A model generated the notes under the pieces. The model searched no databases. It was not told where the DNA came from and saw only the letters and a program-made list of their open reading frames with translations. Made by a program: the position numbers and the translations under genes. A DNA stretch of 64,000 nucleotides from Chthonomonas sp. UBA2362 (lineage in GTDB: Bacteria; Armatimonadota; Fimbriimonadia; Fimbriimonadales; Fimbriimonadaceae). The stretch covers positions 72,970 through 136,969 of the forward strand of contig DDTO01000011.1 of the NCBI GenBank assembly GCA_002344135.1, written 5' to 3'. Below are positions 1 through 8,221 of this stretch, piece after piece; the first letter of the stretch is position 1, and each line of letters starts with the position of its first letter.

Positions 1-1
1 A

Positions 2-1750
2 TTCACGCCCCTGACGGCGCTGCTCTTCGCGGAGGCATGCATGCAGGTGGGTCTGCCGCCGGGAGTCGTCAACATCGTTACCGGTGATGGCGCAACCGGA
101 GCCGCGCTCGTGGCCCATCCCGGCATCGACAAGATCGCCTTCACGGGAAGCACGGAGGTGGGCAGGATCATTCGCGAGTCGACCGCGGGGAGCGGCAAGA
201 AACTGACGCTCGAACTGGGTGGCAAGTCGCCCTTCCTCGTTTTCGACGATGCCGATCAGGACAGTGCGATCGAGGGTCTGGTGGACGCCATCTGGTTCAA
301 TCAAGGCCAGGTCTGCTGCGCAGGTTCGCGTCTCTTGGTCCAGGAAAGCATCGCTGAGCGATTCTTGAGCAAGCTGCGACGCCGAATGGAGAGCCTGCGG
401 GTGGGCGATCCGCTCGACAAGGCGATAGACATCGGCGCGATTGTCGCTCCGGTGCAACTGCAGCGGATTTCCGATCTGGTGGAACAGGGCGTAGCCGAGG
501 GAGCGGAGATGTTCCAGCCAAGTTGGTCTTGTCCCCAGGAGGGGTGGTTCTATCCCCCGACGCTCTTGACCAACGTCGGGCCGGCTTCGACGGTCGCGCA
601 GATCGAGATCTTCGGGCCGGTCTTGGTGGCGATGACGTTCCGGACGCCTTCCGAGGCGGTGGCGCTGGCGAACAACACACCGTACGGGCTTGCGGCGAGC
701 GTCTGGAACGAAAACCTCGGCCTTGCACTCGATGTGGCGAGCCGCGTCAAAGCGGGCACGGTCTGGGTGAATTGTACGAATCAGTTCGATGCCAATTCGG
801 GCTTCGGCGGCTTTAAGGAGAGCGGGTACGGCAGGGAAGGAGGCATCGAGGGGCTTTACGACTATCTGCGCGCGAAGAGGTCGGTGCCGAAGAGGGTGAC
901 TCCGAGCAAGAAAGGCCCTCAGCCGGCCGAGAGCGTCGAACTGGATCGAACTCACAAACAGTACATCGGTGGCAAGCAGGTCCGTCCCGACTCGGGCTAC
1001 AGCCTGCAGCTCGGGCGGGAGGAACAGGGCTTTGTCGAGGTCGCTCGCGGGAATCGCAAGGACGTTCGCAACGCCGTCCAAGCCGCCCGGCAGGCACAGG
1101 AGGCTTGGGCCGGTACCACCGCTCACGGTCGAGCCCAAGTTCTCTACTACCTGGCCGAGAACCTCGCGGCGGCGCGGAGCGAAATGCTGCGGGCCCTCGG
1201 CGCGGACGGAGAGGCCGAGTTCGACGCGAGCGTCGAGCGAACCATGACCTATGCGGCCTGGGCGGACAAGTACGACGGGCGGGTACACACCGCGCCCTGG
1301 CGAGGGGTGATCTACACCCTGAACGAGCCGATCGGAGTGATTGGCATCGCTTGCCCCGAGCGGCTTGCCTTGTTCGGTCTCCTCTCTCTGGCGTTGCCTG
1401 CAGTGGCCCTGGGGAACGCGGTGGTCGTGCTCCCTTCCGAAGCCAATCCAGCGCCAGCGGTCGAGCTATACCGGATACTCGATTATTCCGACATCCGGGG
1501 TGGAGTCTTCAACATCCTGACCGGCCTTCAGGCGGAGATGGCGCCGACATTGGCCGCGCACGACGACGTCGACGCGATCTGGCACTTCGGCGATCGGGAG
1601 GGAGCGCAGGAAGCGGAGCGCCTTTCGATCGGCAATCTCAAGCAGACGTGGACCACCGAGCGAGAGGTCGACTGGGATACGTTCGTGGGTCCAGAAGTTC
1701 TTCGCCACGCCGCCCAGGTGAAAAACGTCTGGGTCCCCGTCGGAGAGTGA
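2..1750 (+). CDS. ALDH16-like tandem aldehyde dehydrogenase, 5'-truncated by the window edge
   Basis: NAD(P)-dependent oxidation of an aldehyde to an acid; substrate not predictable. The reading frame is open to base 2 and the residues before the first ATG (base 41) already match the ALDH fold, so the true start lies outside the window. Counting from that ATG, the general-base region LELGGKSP is near residues 57-64 and the catalytic motif GQVCCAGSR near 89-97 (catalytic Cys about 92). After about residue 290 comes a second ALDH-like segment that begins again at the N-terminal part of the fold (YIGGKQV, EPIGVIGIACPE) and stops before any catalytic Cys. This one-and-a-half domain order is that of the ALDH16 family, in which the second unit is a non-catalytic pseudodomain. 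Converges on the next gene with no gap. Family call is solid; the ALDH16 subtype is inferred from architecture. Confidence 0.9.
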   Translation, partial: FTPLTALLFAEACMQVGLPPGVVNIVTGDGATGAALVAHPGIDKIAFTGSTEVGRIIRESTAGSGKKLTLELGGKSPFLVFDDADQDSAIEGLVDAIWFNQGQVCCAGSRLLVQESIAERFLSKLRRRMESLRVGDPLDKAIDIGAIVAPVQLQRISDLVEQGVAEGAEMFQPSWSCPQEGWFYPPTLLTNVGPASTVAQIEIFGPVLVAMTFRTPSEAVALANNTPYGLAASVWNENLGLALDVASRVKAGTVWVNCTNQFDANSGFGGFKESGYGREGGIEGLYDYLRAKRSVPKRVTPSKKGPQPAESVELDRTHKQYIGGKQVRPDSGYSLQLGREEQGFVEVARGNRKDVRNAVQAARQAQEAWAGTTAHGRAQVLYYLAENLAAARSEMLRALGADGEAEFDASVERTMTYAAWADKYDGRVHTAPWRGVIYTLNEPIGVIGIACPERLALFGLLSLALPAVALGNAVVVLPSEANPAPAVELYRILDYSDIRGGVFNILTGLQAEMAPTLAAHDDVDAIWHFGDREGAQEAERLSIGNLKQTWTTEREVDWDTFVGPEVLRHAAQVKNVWVPVGE

Positions 1751-2188
1751 TCAGCGGGGCAAGCCGGGATACATGAGTCGGTTGAGGCCCCGCACGTCGA
1801 CCTTCCACTGGCCGTCGACCTTGACCATCGGAATCTCGAACTTTTCTTCGTACGACGCTGGGGACTGGGCGTCGCGCCAGACCCAAAGCCGCACGGCCGA
1901 AGTATCGGGCGCGGCGCTCGATTCACCGAGAAACTGCCATCGGAACCGGTAGTAGGGCGCGGCGACCTCGGTGGTGTATGTCCATTTCTTGCGGACTTCC
2001 TCCGGCGTGTCGCCGTCCATGTAGCTCAGCTCGGTCAGCTTGGCCACGTCGTGCTTGCCGAGCGCAGACATGAACTCGGCGGCGACGCTCGTGGCCGATC
2101 GGCCGCCGATGAGAAACAGCACGACGATCACGACCATGCCGATCAAACCAAGCACCACTAGCCAGTTCGCCCGGCCCCTCCTTCTCAT
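1751..2188 (-). CDS. small membrane-anchored protein, function unknown
   Basis: 145 residues. A basic start (MRRRGRANW) is followed by one hydrophobic segment at about residues 9-28, then a soluble domain with alternating strands and a VDGQWKVDVRGL ending typical of NTF2-like/DUF4878 small domains that sit outside the membrane. No catalytic motif is visible. The start fits a leaderless pattern: TTTAAT at 2202-2197 lies 8 bases before the ATG and there is no Shine-Dalgarno. Only the N-terminal anchor plus extracytoplasmic domain can be claimed. Confidence 0.7.
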   Translation of the reverse strand: MRRRGRANWLVVLGLIGMVVIVVLFLIGGRSATSVAAEFMSALGKHDVAKLTELSYMDGDTPEEVRKKWTYTTEVAAPYYRFRWQFLGESSAAPDTSAVRLWVWRDAQSPASYEEKFEIPMVKVDGQWKVDVRGLNRLMYPGLPR

Positions 2189-2304
2189 AGTTCAGGATTA
2201 AACCGCATTTACCCTCTTGCATGGGTTCCTGCGGATTCCGGCAAGTTTAGTGGCTGCGCCCGCGAAACGGCTATGGAACGAGTTAGCCAAAGGTAGGTTT
2301 CACA

Positions 2305-2532
2305 GTGCATATCTCCGCTTATCCGAGTACGCTAGTCTCGGCGATGAGCGCGATCCGCATCTCGGAAGCGCAGATGCGACAAACCATCGCCGACGTCAGC
2401 CAGAACGGTCCCGACGCTCTCCCCGAGGCGATGACGAGCCTGGCGGTGGCCAAGCTTGCCCATCGAGTCGCCATCAAGGTCCTCACCGATGCCGACTCGA
2501 TGATGAAGAGCCAGTTGGATTTACTGGCCTGA
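2305..2532 (+). CDS. YjfB-like putative motility protein
   Basis: 75 residues from a GTG start preceded by AGGTAGG at 2291-2297. The C-terminal 60 residues form an amphipathic helix-rich segment (MTSLAVAKLAHRVAIKVL, then DSMMKSQLDLLA) with the size and pattern of the Pfam putative-motility/YjfB family, a small protein often found near flagellar genes in other bacteria. No flagellar genes are present here, so the role is unassigned. An internal ATG at residue 14 (MSAIRIS) is an alternative start. It ends 53 bases before purA, and the purA promoter lies across its 3' end. Confidence 0.55.
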   Translation: MHISAYPSTLVSAMSAIRISEAQMRQTIADVSQNGPDALPEAMTSLAVAKLAHRVAIKVLTDADSMMKSQLDLLA

Positions 2533-2547
2533 GTCCGGCGGTATAAT
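2520..2547 (+). promoter_or_regulatory. predicted purA promoter
   Basis: TTTACT (2520-2525), a 16-base spacer and a perfect TATAAT (2542-2547) give a transcription start near 2554, about 32 bases before the purA ATG. A short out-of-frame ATG at 2564 lies in the predicted leader. Confidence 0.55.
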
Positions 2548-2585
2548 CGCCGTTCCCGCGAGCATGAGTCGCGGCCGGAACGCGC

Positions 2586-3875
2586 ATGCCGACGCTCGTT
2601 ATCATCGGCGCCCAGTGGGGCGACGAAGCCAAAGGAAAGATCGTGGATGTGCTGGGCGCCGAAGCCCGGTACGTGGTGCGCTACAGCGGAGGCAACAACG
2701 CCGGCCACACCGTCGTCGTCGCCGACGAGGAGTTCAAGTTCCACCTGCTTCCGGCCGCGATCCTTCACGAAAGCACGGTCTCCATTCTCGGTGGAGGCAT
2801 GGTGATCTGCCCGAAAGGGCTGCTCGACGAACTGCGCCGGACCCAGGAACGCCGCGCCGCGCTGGGGCGGCTCTTGGTCAGCCCAGCGGCTCATGTCGTC
2901 TTCCCCTATCATCGCCTTTTGGACGAACTCGAAGAAGAGGCGAGAGGCGCGAACAAGATCGGCACCACCTCGCGCGGAATCGGCCCGGCCTATGAGGACA
3001 AGGTGGCGCGGATCGGCATCCGTATGGGCGAGTTCGTCCGTCCTGAGCGGTTTCGGCGGCGCTTCTGCGAGGTGCTCGCCGTCAAGAACCGGCTCCTCAG
3101 GATGTTCGGTCACGAACCCCTCGAGTTCGATGGGATCTTCGAAGAGTATTCCGGCTATGCACGGGACCTGGCATCTTACGTCGAGGACACCGACCGCCTG
3201 TTGCAGGATGCCGTGGACGCGGGTGATCGGGTCTTGTTCGAGGGTGCCCAAGGCACGTTCTTGGACCTCGACTCGGGAACCTATCCCTACGTCACGAGCA
3301 GCCATCCGACCGCAGGCGGCGCCTGCCTCGGAACCGGGGTCGGCCCGCGAAGCATCGACTCGGTTCTCGGCGTCGCCAAGGCCTATACGACGCGGGTCGG
3401 AAGCGGGCCTTTTCCGACCGAGCAAGACAACGGAGACGGCGAGCGGATTCGGCAGCAAGGCAACGAATACGGGACGACCACGGGCCGGGGACGGCGGTGC
3501 GGATGGCTCGACCTCGTGGCGCTTCGCCAGTCGTGCCGACTGAACTCGATGAGCGGCCTGGTGTTGACCCGGCTCGATGTGCTTTCGGGCTTCGAGCGGC
3601 TGCCCGTCGCCGTCGGTTACGCTCTCGATGGAAGTCGGATCGATCAACTGCCGACGGATATAGAAGACCTGGCCCGGGTGGAGCCGGTCTATGAGACGCT
3701 CGACGGATGGCCAGATGACTTGCAGGGGGCGCGAACGCTCGACGACCTGCCCCGGCCCGCACGGCGCTACCTGGAGTTCATCGCCGAGTTTACGAGGACA
3801 CCCATCGCGATCCTGAGCATCGGACCGGCGCGTGATGCGACGATCGTCTTGCGGCCAGACCTGATCTGGGGCTAG
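2586..3875 (+). CDS. purA: adenylosuccinate synthetase
   Basis: Cytosolic enzyme joining IMP and aspartate with GTP hydrolysis, the first committed step from IMP to AMP. 429 residues, the normal length. The N-terminal P-loop IIGAQWGDEAKGK carries the catalytic Asp, although the usual GDEGKGK reads GDEAKGK, a conservative Gly to Ala change. NNAGHTVV supplies the catalytic His, GTTSRGIGPAYEDK and FEGAQGTFLDLDSGTYP the IMP and GTP contacts. Single-gene unit with its own TATAAT promoter. Identification is secure. Confidence 0.97.
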   Translation: MPTLVIIGAQWGDEAKGKIVDVLGAEARYVVRYSGGNNAGHTVVVADEEFKFHLLPAAILHESTVSILGGGMVICPKGLLDELRRTQERRAALGRLLVSPAAHVVFPYHRLLDELEEEARGANKIGTTSRGIGPAYEDKVARIGIRMGEFVRPERFRRRFCEVLAVKNRLLRMFGHEPLEFDGIFEEYSGYARDLASYVEDTDRLLQDAVDAGDRVLFEGAQGTFLDLDSGTYPYVTSSHPTAGGACLGTGVGPRSIDSVLGVAKAYTTRVGSGPFPTEQDNGDGERIRQQGNEYGTTTGRGRRCGWLDLVALRQSCRLNSMSGLVLTRLDVLSGFERLPVAVGYALDGSRIDQLPTDIEDLARVEPVYETLDGWPDDLQGARTLDDLPRPARRYLEFIAEFTRTPIAILSIGPARDATIVLRPDLIWG

Positions 3876-3887
3876 GCTGGCCTCATC

Positions 3888-5798
3888 ATGTCGTCGAAAG
3901 AAGAGCTCTCGAGTTGGTTCGCCGGTCCGAAGGCGGAAAACGCCGAGTGGTTCGAGCGAGTGCTCCAGCGGATCGTCCAGGACTACTACGCCTGGCGCCG
4001 CAACTATTTTCCCGAGGATGGGGTGGTTCTCGATTCGGAGGCCCGCCGATCCGGGGAGCCCTTTCGCGATCGCTTCGAAGACCGCCTGATGGAACTGCTC
4101 GGTCGACTAAAGGCCGACTTTCCGTTCCAGAGCCCACGCTACGCAGCACACATGGTCGCCGAACAGTCGTTGCCGAGCATCGCCGGCTACTTCGCAACGA
4201 TGCTCTACAACCCCAACAACGTCTCACGCGAGGCCGCGCCGGTGACCGTTCGACTGGAACTCGAGGCCTGCCGCCTGATCGGGGACATGGTCGGTTTCGA
4301 CGAGAGCGGCTGGGGCCACCTCACGGGGGGTGGCACGATCGCGAACTTCGAGGCGCTCTGGGTGGCGAGGACCGTGTGTTACTTGGCCGACGTCGTCGGT
4401 GATATGCGACGTGCCCTCGGGCTGCCCGAGGTTGTCAGCGGCGGCTGGCCGACCGACCGGCTGACCGCCTTCGCCGGCGTCTTCGAAGACGCCCAATGCA
4501 AGGGAATTCCGTTCGAGAGGGTTCTCCAGGCTTATCACGATTCGAGTTACTGCATCGTCGAGCACGGACTGGCCCGCGTGATCGGCATCGAAGATCGGGA
4601 ACCGGTCGTCCTGGTCCCAGAAAGTCACCACTACTGTTTCGATAAAGCGCTGGACGTGCTGGGCCTTGGGCGGCGCGCGCTCGTGCCGGTGGCCGTGGAT
4701 GCCGACTTCCGGATGGACGTGAAGGACCTCGATCGTCAGCTGGACGACATCGCGCAGCGCAGCGGGCGCGTCGTGGCAGTCGTGGCGGTGGTCGGTTCCA
4801 CCGAGGAGGGAGCCATTGACCCGCTGGACGAGATGCTCGATCTCCGAGCACGTCGCATCGCTAAGGGCGAGCCGGGTTTTTGGCTCCATGTCGACGGCGC
4901 GTATGGCGGCTATCTTCGGACGATGACTCGCCCAGGTCGCGTCGGTCTCGGCGAGCCTCATACGCGGACGAGGCTGGGCGAGGAAGTCTTGACCCTTCCG
5001 CTCGATCTGCCGGAGCACGGGGCTTGCCGAGCGCTGGAGAGAATGGGGGAAGCCGATTCGGTCGTGATCGATCCTCACAAGCTAGGCTACATTCCTTATC
5101 CAGCCGGTGCGATCTGCTTCCGCTCCAATCTCGTGAAGCCATTGCTGCGGCAAGAAGCCCCTTACCTCGAGGAGCAAACCGCCGACCCTGATGCTGAAAA
5201 GCGCTCGCAAGGCATCGGCATGTATATCATGGAAGGCAGCAAACCTGGCGCGGCCGCTGCGGCCGTGTGGCTGAGCCATGTGCTTATTCCTTTAGATGGA
5301 ACCGGACACGGCATATTGATTCGACAGACGATTCGAAACGCCTGCGAGTTTCACAGTCTATTAGTTCAATATCCGAAGCACATGTCGACCTCCGTCGTTG
5401 CCGTCCCTCTTTGCTCGCCGGGCTCTAACATCGTTTGTTATGCATTTAAGCCGGCCAAGTCAGCGACGAGTCTCAGCGAGATCAATGCGCTCAATCGTCG
5501 GATCTACGATCGGTTTACGATTGGGGAGACGAGCGAGAGGCGGGTGTATGATCAGAAATTTTTCGTGAGCCGAACCGTCCTTTCGCCACGTCAATACGGT
5601 CTTTCCGCTGCGCGCCGATTTCTGGAGGAATTGGGAGTTACCGAAGAAGCGTACGAGCAACAGGGAGTCTTCCTACTGCGTACCGTTCTCATGAATCCAT
5701 GGTACGAGCAGGCGAAGGATCGCGGAGCCTACTTCCTTTCCGAACTCACGGAAGAGCTCTATCGCTGTGCGGAGGAAGAAGCATCTCCCTCGATCTGA
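3888..5798 (+). CDS. group II PLP-dependent decarboxylase, tyrosine-decarboxylase-like
   Basis: 636 residues, close to the roughly 620 of bacterial tyrosine decarboxylases. YNPNNVSREAAPVT and GGTIANFEALW match the substrate and cofactor-binding N-terminal part; HVDGAYGGYLR carries the Asp that pairs with the PLP ring nitrogen; DPHKLGYIPYPAG carries the Schiff-base Lys. Expected to decarboxylate an aromatic or related amino acid to the amine plus CO2. Without an adjacent amine antiporter a role in acid resistance is not supported. The 3' end overlaps the convergent cysteine synthase gene by 40 bases. Family certain, substrate inferred. Confidence 0.85.
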   Translation: MSSKEELSSWFAGPKAENAEWFERVLQRIVQDYYAWRRNYFPEDGVVLDSEARRSGEPFRDRFEDRLMELLGRLKADFPFQSPRYAAHMVAEQSLPSIAGYFATMLYNPNNVSREAAPVTVRLELEACRLIGDMVGFDESGWGHLTGGGTIANFEALWVARTVCYLADVVGDMRRALGLPEVVSGGWPTDRLTAFAGVFEDAQCKGIPFERVLQAYHDSSYCIVEHGLARVIGIEDREPVVLVPESHHYCFDKALDVLGLGRRALVPVAVDADFRMDVKDLDRQLDDIAQRSGRVVAVVAVVGSTEEGAIDPLDEMLDLRARRIAKGEPGFWLHVDGAYGGYLRTMTRPGRVGLGEPHTRTRLGEEVLTLPLDLPEHGACRALERMGEADSVVIDPHKLGYIPYPAGAICFRSNLVKPLLRQEAPYLEEQTADPDAEKRSQGIGMYIMEGSKPGAAAAAVWLSHVLIPLDGTGHGILIRQTIRNACEFHSLLVQYPKHMSTSVVAVPLCSPGSNIVCYAFKPAKSATSLSEINALNRRIYDRFTIGETSERRVYDQKFFVSRTVLSPRQYGLSAARRFLEELGVTEEAYEQQGVFLLRTVLMNPWYEQAKDRGAYFLSELTEELYRCAEEEASPSI

Positions 5799-6754
5799 GC
5801 GAGCAGCACCGCCAAGACGTTTTCGCGACAGGAGCCCTGAAACGGACATTGCTCCTTCGCGGGAGCTGCCAAACCGGCGGTGTGGTACTTCTGGTGCCCG
5901 TCAGCGAAGACGGTGATAACGGTTTCATAGCGTGCCTTCAGGCGTTGTGCGGCGACGAAGTTCGCTCCGGAGGAGACGCCGACGCACAGTCCATAGTCAG
6001 AACTGAGCGTGCGGGCCGCTTGCATGGCTTCCTCTGTCGTAACGACCTCGACGCCGTCGATCATCGGGTGAAGGCCACCCTGGCCGTCCGAGGCAAGCGC
6101 CGGGATGAAACCATCGCCGATGCCGAAGATGCCATGAGCCTCGTTGGGACCGCCCGTCATCACCGCCGCTTCCGCCGGCTCGACCGCGAAGAGTCCTACG
6201 GCGCCCCAAGCGTCACGAAGCGCCGCGCCGACTCCCATCACCGTGCCCCCAGTCCCGACGCCGGCGACGAAAGCCGGGGCGTTGGGGGGGCTCCCGAAAT
6301 GCGAGACGATCTCGGGACCGGTCGTCTGCCGATGACAATCCGAGTTCAGCTCGTTGGAGAATTGGTCCGGGTTGTACGCGCCGGTTTCTTGGGCGATCCG
6401 GTCTCGGATCGCAGCCGCCTCGGCGAACGACCCCTCCTTCGAGCAGAGCACCAAGTTCGCCCCGAGGCCTCGAATGAGTGCCTTGCGTTCCTCGGTCATG
6501 TGTTCGGGCATCACGATGGTCACAGGGTGGCCGTGGAGCCGGGCGTAGTAGGCGAACGCGATGCCCGTATTGCCGCTCGTCGCTTCGACGATGGGTTGTC
6601 CCGGCTTGAGATCGCCTCGCTTACGTGCCTCGCGGATGATGTACGAGACGATGCGGTCCTTGACGCTTCCGCAAGGGTTCGTGCATTCCAGTTTTGCCCA
6701 GACACCACCGACTTCGAGGATCGGCGTGCCCCCGGGTGCCGCATCGCCTTTCAT
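5759..6754 (-). CDS. cysteine synthase family PLP enzyme, coupled to nnrS
   Basis: 331 residues from the ATG at 6754, which sits two bases after the nnrS stop codon, so the two genes are almost certainly translated from one mRNA. Fold-type II signatures: NPCGSVKDR with the PLP Lys, SGNTGIAFAYYA for substrate and phosphate binding, GVGTGGTVMGVG for the PLP phosphate, VSSGANF near the end. The C-terminus is unusual: an EQCPFQGSCRENVL segment places two cysteines six residues apart in a tail not typical of CysK, which might bind metal or be redox-active (inference). Likely forms cysteine from O-acetylserine (or phosphoserine) and sulfide. A further in-frame start at 6817 would overlap nnrS and is less likely. 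Confidence 0.85.
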   Translation of the reverse strand: MKGDAAPGGTPILEVGGVWAKLECTNPCGSVKDRIVSYIIREARKRGDLKPGQPIVEATSGNTGIAFAYYARLHGHPVTIVMPEHMTEERKALIRGLGANLVLCSKEGSFAEAAAIRDRIAQETGAYNPDQFSNELNSDCHRQTTGPEIVSHFGSPPNAPAFVAGVGTGGTVMGVGAALRDAWGAVGLFAVEPAEAAVMTGGPNEAHGIFGIGDGFIPALASDGQGGLHPMIDGVEVVTTEEAMQAARTLSSDYGLCVGVSSGANFVAAQRLKARYETVITVFADGHQKYHTAGLAAPAKEQCPFQGSCRENVLAVLLAQIEGDASSSAQR

Positions 6755-6756
6755 GA

Positions 6757-8163
6757 CTATGGATGCCTCCCTTCCGAAACGAGGCGCATCCGGTCGAATC
6801 TCCGGCCGGCGAACCACTGCGGAAACATTACCCCGAGGATCGCTCGCGCCCAGACGAGGATCGCCGCCAACTCGATGAACCCGGTTGCTCCCATCGGTAC
6901 GAATGCACGGCCGCTGTAGTCGGTCGCGATCTCAAGCGAAACCCTGCCGAAGTTGCCCAAGTTCAGCAGCCAAAAGACAGACCATAATGCCGGCAAGACC
7001 CGATCGTCGAGCGCACGCATCCGGGCGGCCACGTGAAGCCCGACTCCGATGATCATCTGCGAGATGAAGCCGACGGTTACCGCGTGGCGGATGGCGCCCG
7101 TATATGCATGCGAGAAGGGCACACCGAGGAGCGCGAGGTGAAGGGGTTCGAGGCAAAGAAGCACGCCAGCTACGAGCAGCCACCCGAACGCGGCCCGGAT
7201 GAACTTTTGCGAGCGATACGCTTCGCCAAACTTCTCGAACACGCCGAGCGAGATCACGACGCAGGCAGCCCCCAACGCCAGCAGCACCCCACCGGCACGG
7301 TAGAGAGTCGCCGACGAGGGGCCGAGCCCGGCTTCGTAGTGGACGATCCACCCGACTATCCGTGCGATCAAGCCGGCCGTCCACAGCGCCCAGCCCGCCA
7401 AACCCCAGCGCGGATCGGCCTTTCGGAATCCGAAGCACGTATGGAACTTGACGAGTGCCACGCCGAAGATCATGCAGGCCACGAAGCCGAGGAATTGAGC
7501 CTCTCGCAGCGGCCCGAACCAGCGGGCCACGAAATCGACGGTCGCGATGGAATCGCGTCCGTGGGTCATCGCGAACACTGCGGGCTCGACGGCGGCGACG
7601 AGTGCCATCCATACGAGCGACGAGAAGACGAAGGTCGTCTGCCACGCCGGTCTGGCCGTCCCCCGATGCCGGTTCGCGCTCGAATTGTAAAGGAACGCAA
7701 GCACGGCGACAAACTGGAGGATGCATGATCCTACGCCCACGGGAACCCACACGCTGGGCTCCACCCGCGAGAGCGGCTCGGCGATGAACCGAAGCACGAT
7801 CCCCAATCCCATCGCCCCCAAAGAAAAGTAGGCGAGCCTGTGGAATGCGACGACTTTCGAAGCGGGCGGCGCGTGCTGCTGCAGAGCGAAGCCCATGACG
7901 AAGAACCCGACCCAGCCGAAGAGTTGCGAATTCGCGTGAGCCCAGATGTAGGGGGTCCAGGCGGCCAACGTGTACGAGCCGTTCAGCGCGACTCCAAGGA
8001 GCGCGATCGCCCCCAGGAGGCAGCCCGCCGTCACCACCGTCGCGATCCCCGCCACGAAGTACGGTACATGGATCATCACGTCCGCACGCTCGTCTGGCGA
8101 CGGGCGGTGGACGCGGTTTGGGAGAATTCGGAGGTTTACGGGACGAGATTCGACGATCTTCAC
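6757..8163 (-). CDS. nnrS: NnrS-family multi-spanning membrane protein
   Basis: About 468 residues with around a dozen hydrophobic segments and the conserved His pattern of NnrS: IWAHANSQLFGWVGFFVMG, FHTCFG, RHAVTVGFISQMIIGVGLHVAAR. NnrS proteins are haem/copper membrane proteins linked to nitric-oxide tolerance and usually controlled by NO- or oxygen-sensing FNR-type regulators. The GTG at 8163 is chosen because a predicted -10 (CATCTT, 8175-8170) lies 6 bases upstream and an FNR-like palindrome is centred about 41 bases upstream; an ATG at 8076 (MIHVPYF) is the conservative alternative and a GTG at 8181 is the longest. Heads an operon with the cysteine synthase gene. Confidence 0.8.
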   Translation of the reverse strand: MKIVESRPVNLRILPNRVHRPSPDERADVMIHVPYFVAGIATVVTAGCLLGAIALLGVALNGSYTLAAWTPYIWAHANSQLFGWVGFFVMGFALQQHAPPASKVVAFHRLAYFSLGAMGLGIVLRFIAEPLSRVEPSVWVPVGVGSCILQFVAVLAFLYNSSANRHRGTARPAWQTTFVFSSLVWMALVAAVEPAVFAMTHGRDSIATVDFVARWFGPLREAQFLGFVACMIFGVALVKFHTCFGFRKADPRWGLAGWALWTAGLIARIVGWIVHYEAGLGPSSATLYRAGGVLLALGAACVVISLGVFEKFGEAYRSQKFIRAAFGWLLVAGVLLCLEPLHLALLGVPFSHAYTGAIRHAVTVGFISQMIIGVGLHVAARMRALDDRVLPALWSVFWLLNLGNFGRVSLEIATDYSGRAFVPMGATGFIELAAILVWARAILGVMFPQWFAGRRFDRMRLVSEGRHP

Positions 8164-8169
8164 AAACTG

Positions 8170-8175
8170 AAGATG
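8170..8175 (-). promoter_or_regulatory. predicted -10 of nnrS
   Basis: CATCTT on the minus strand, 6 bases before the GTG at 8163 and about 29.5 bases from the centre of the upstream palindrome. It is a weak match to TANNNT, as expected of an activator-dependent promoter. Confidence 0.35.
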
Positions 8176-8197
8176 GTCCACATCGACGCTGACCGCT

Positions 8198-8211
8198 ATG
8201 ACGCCGGTCAG
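8198..8211. promoter_or_regulatory. FNR/DNR-like palindromic operator upstream of nnrS
   Basis: ATGACGCCGGTCAG differs at two bases from the palindrome before the second narK gene (56327-56340). Its centre (8204.5) is 41.5 bases before the predicted nnrS transcription start, the class II activator position. Confidence 0.6.
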
Positions 8212-8221
8212 GTTCCGGAGA

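Noticed and set aside
2319..3647. 442-codon minus-strand open frame over purA
   Set aside because: Antisense shadow of a certain gene with no recognisable domain.
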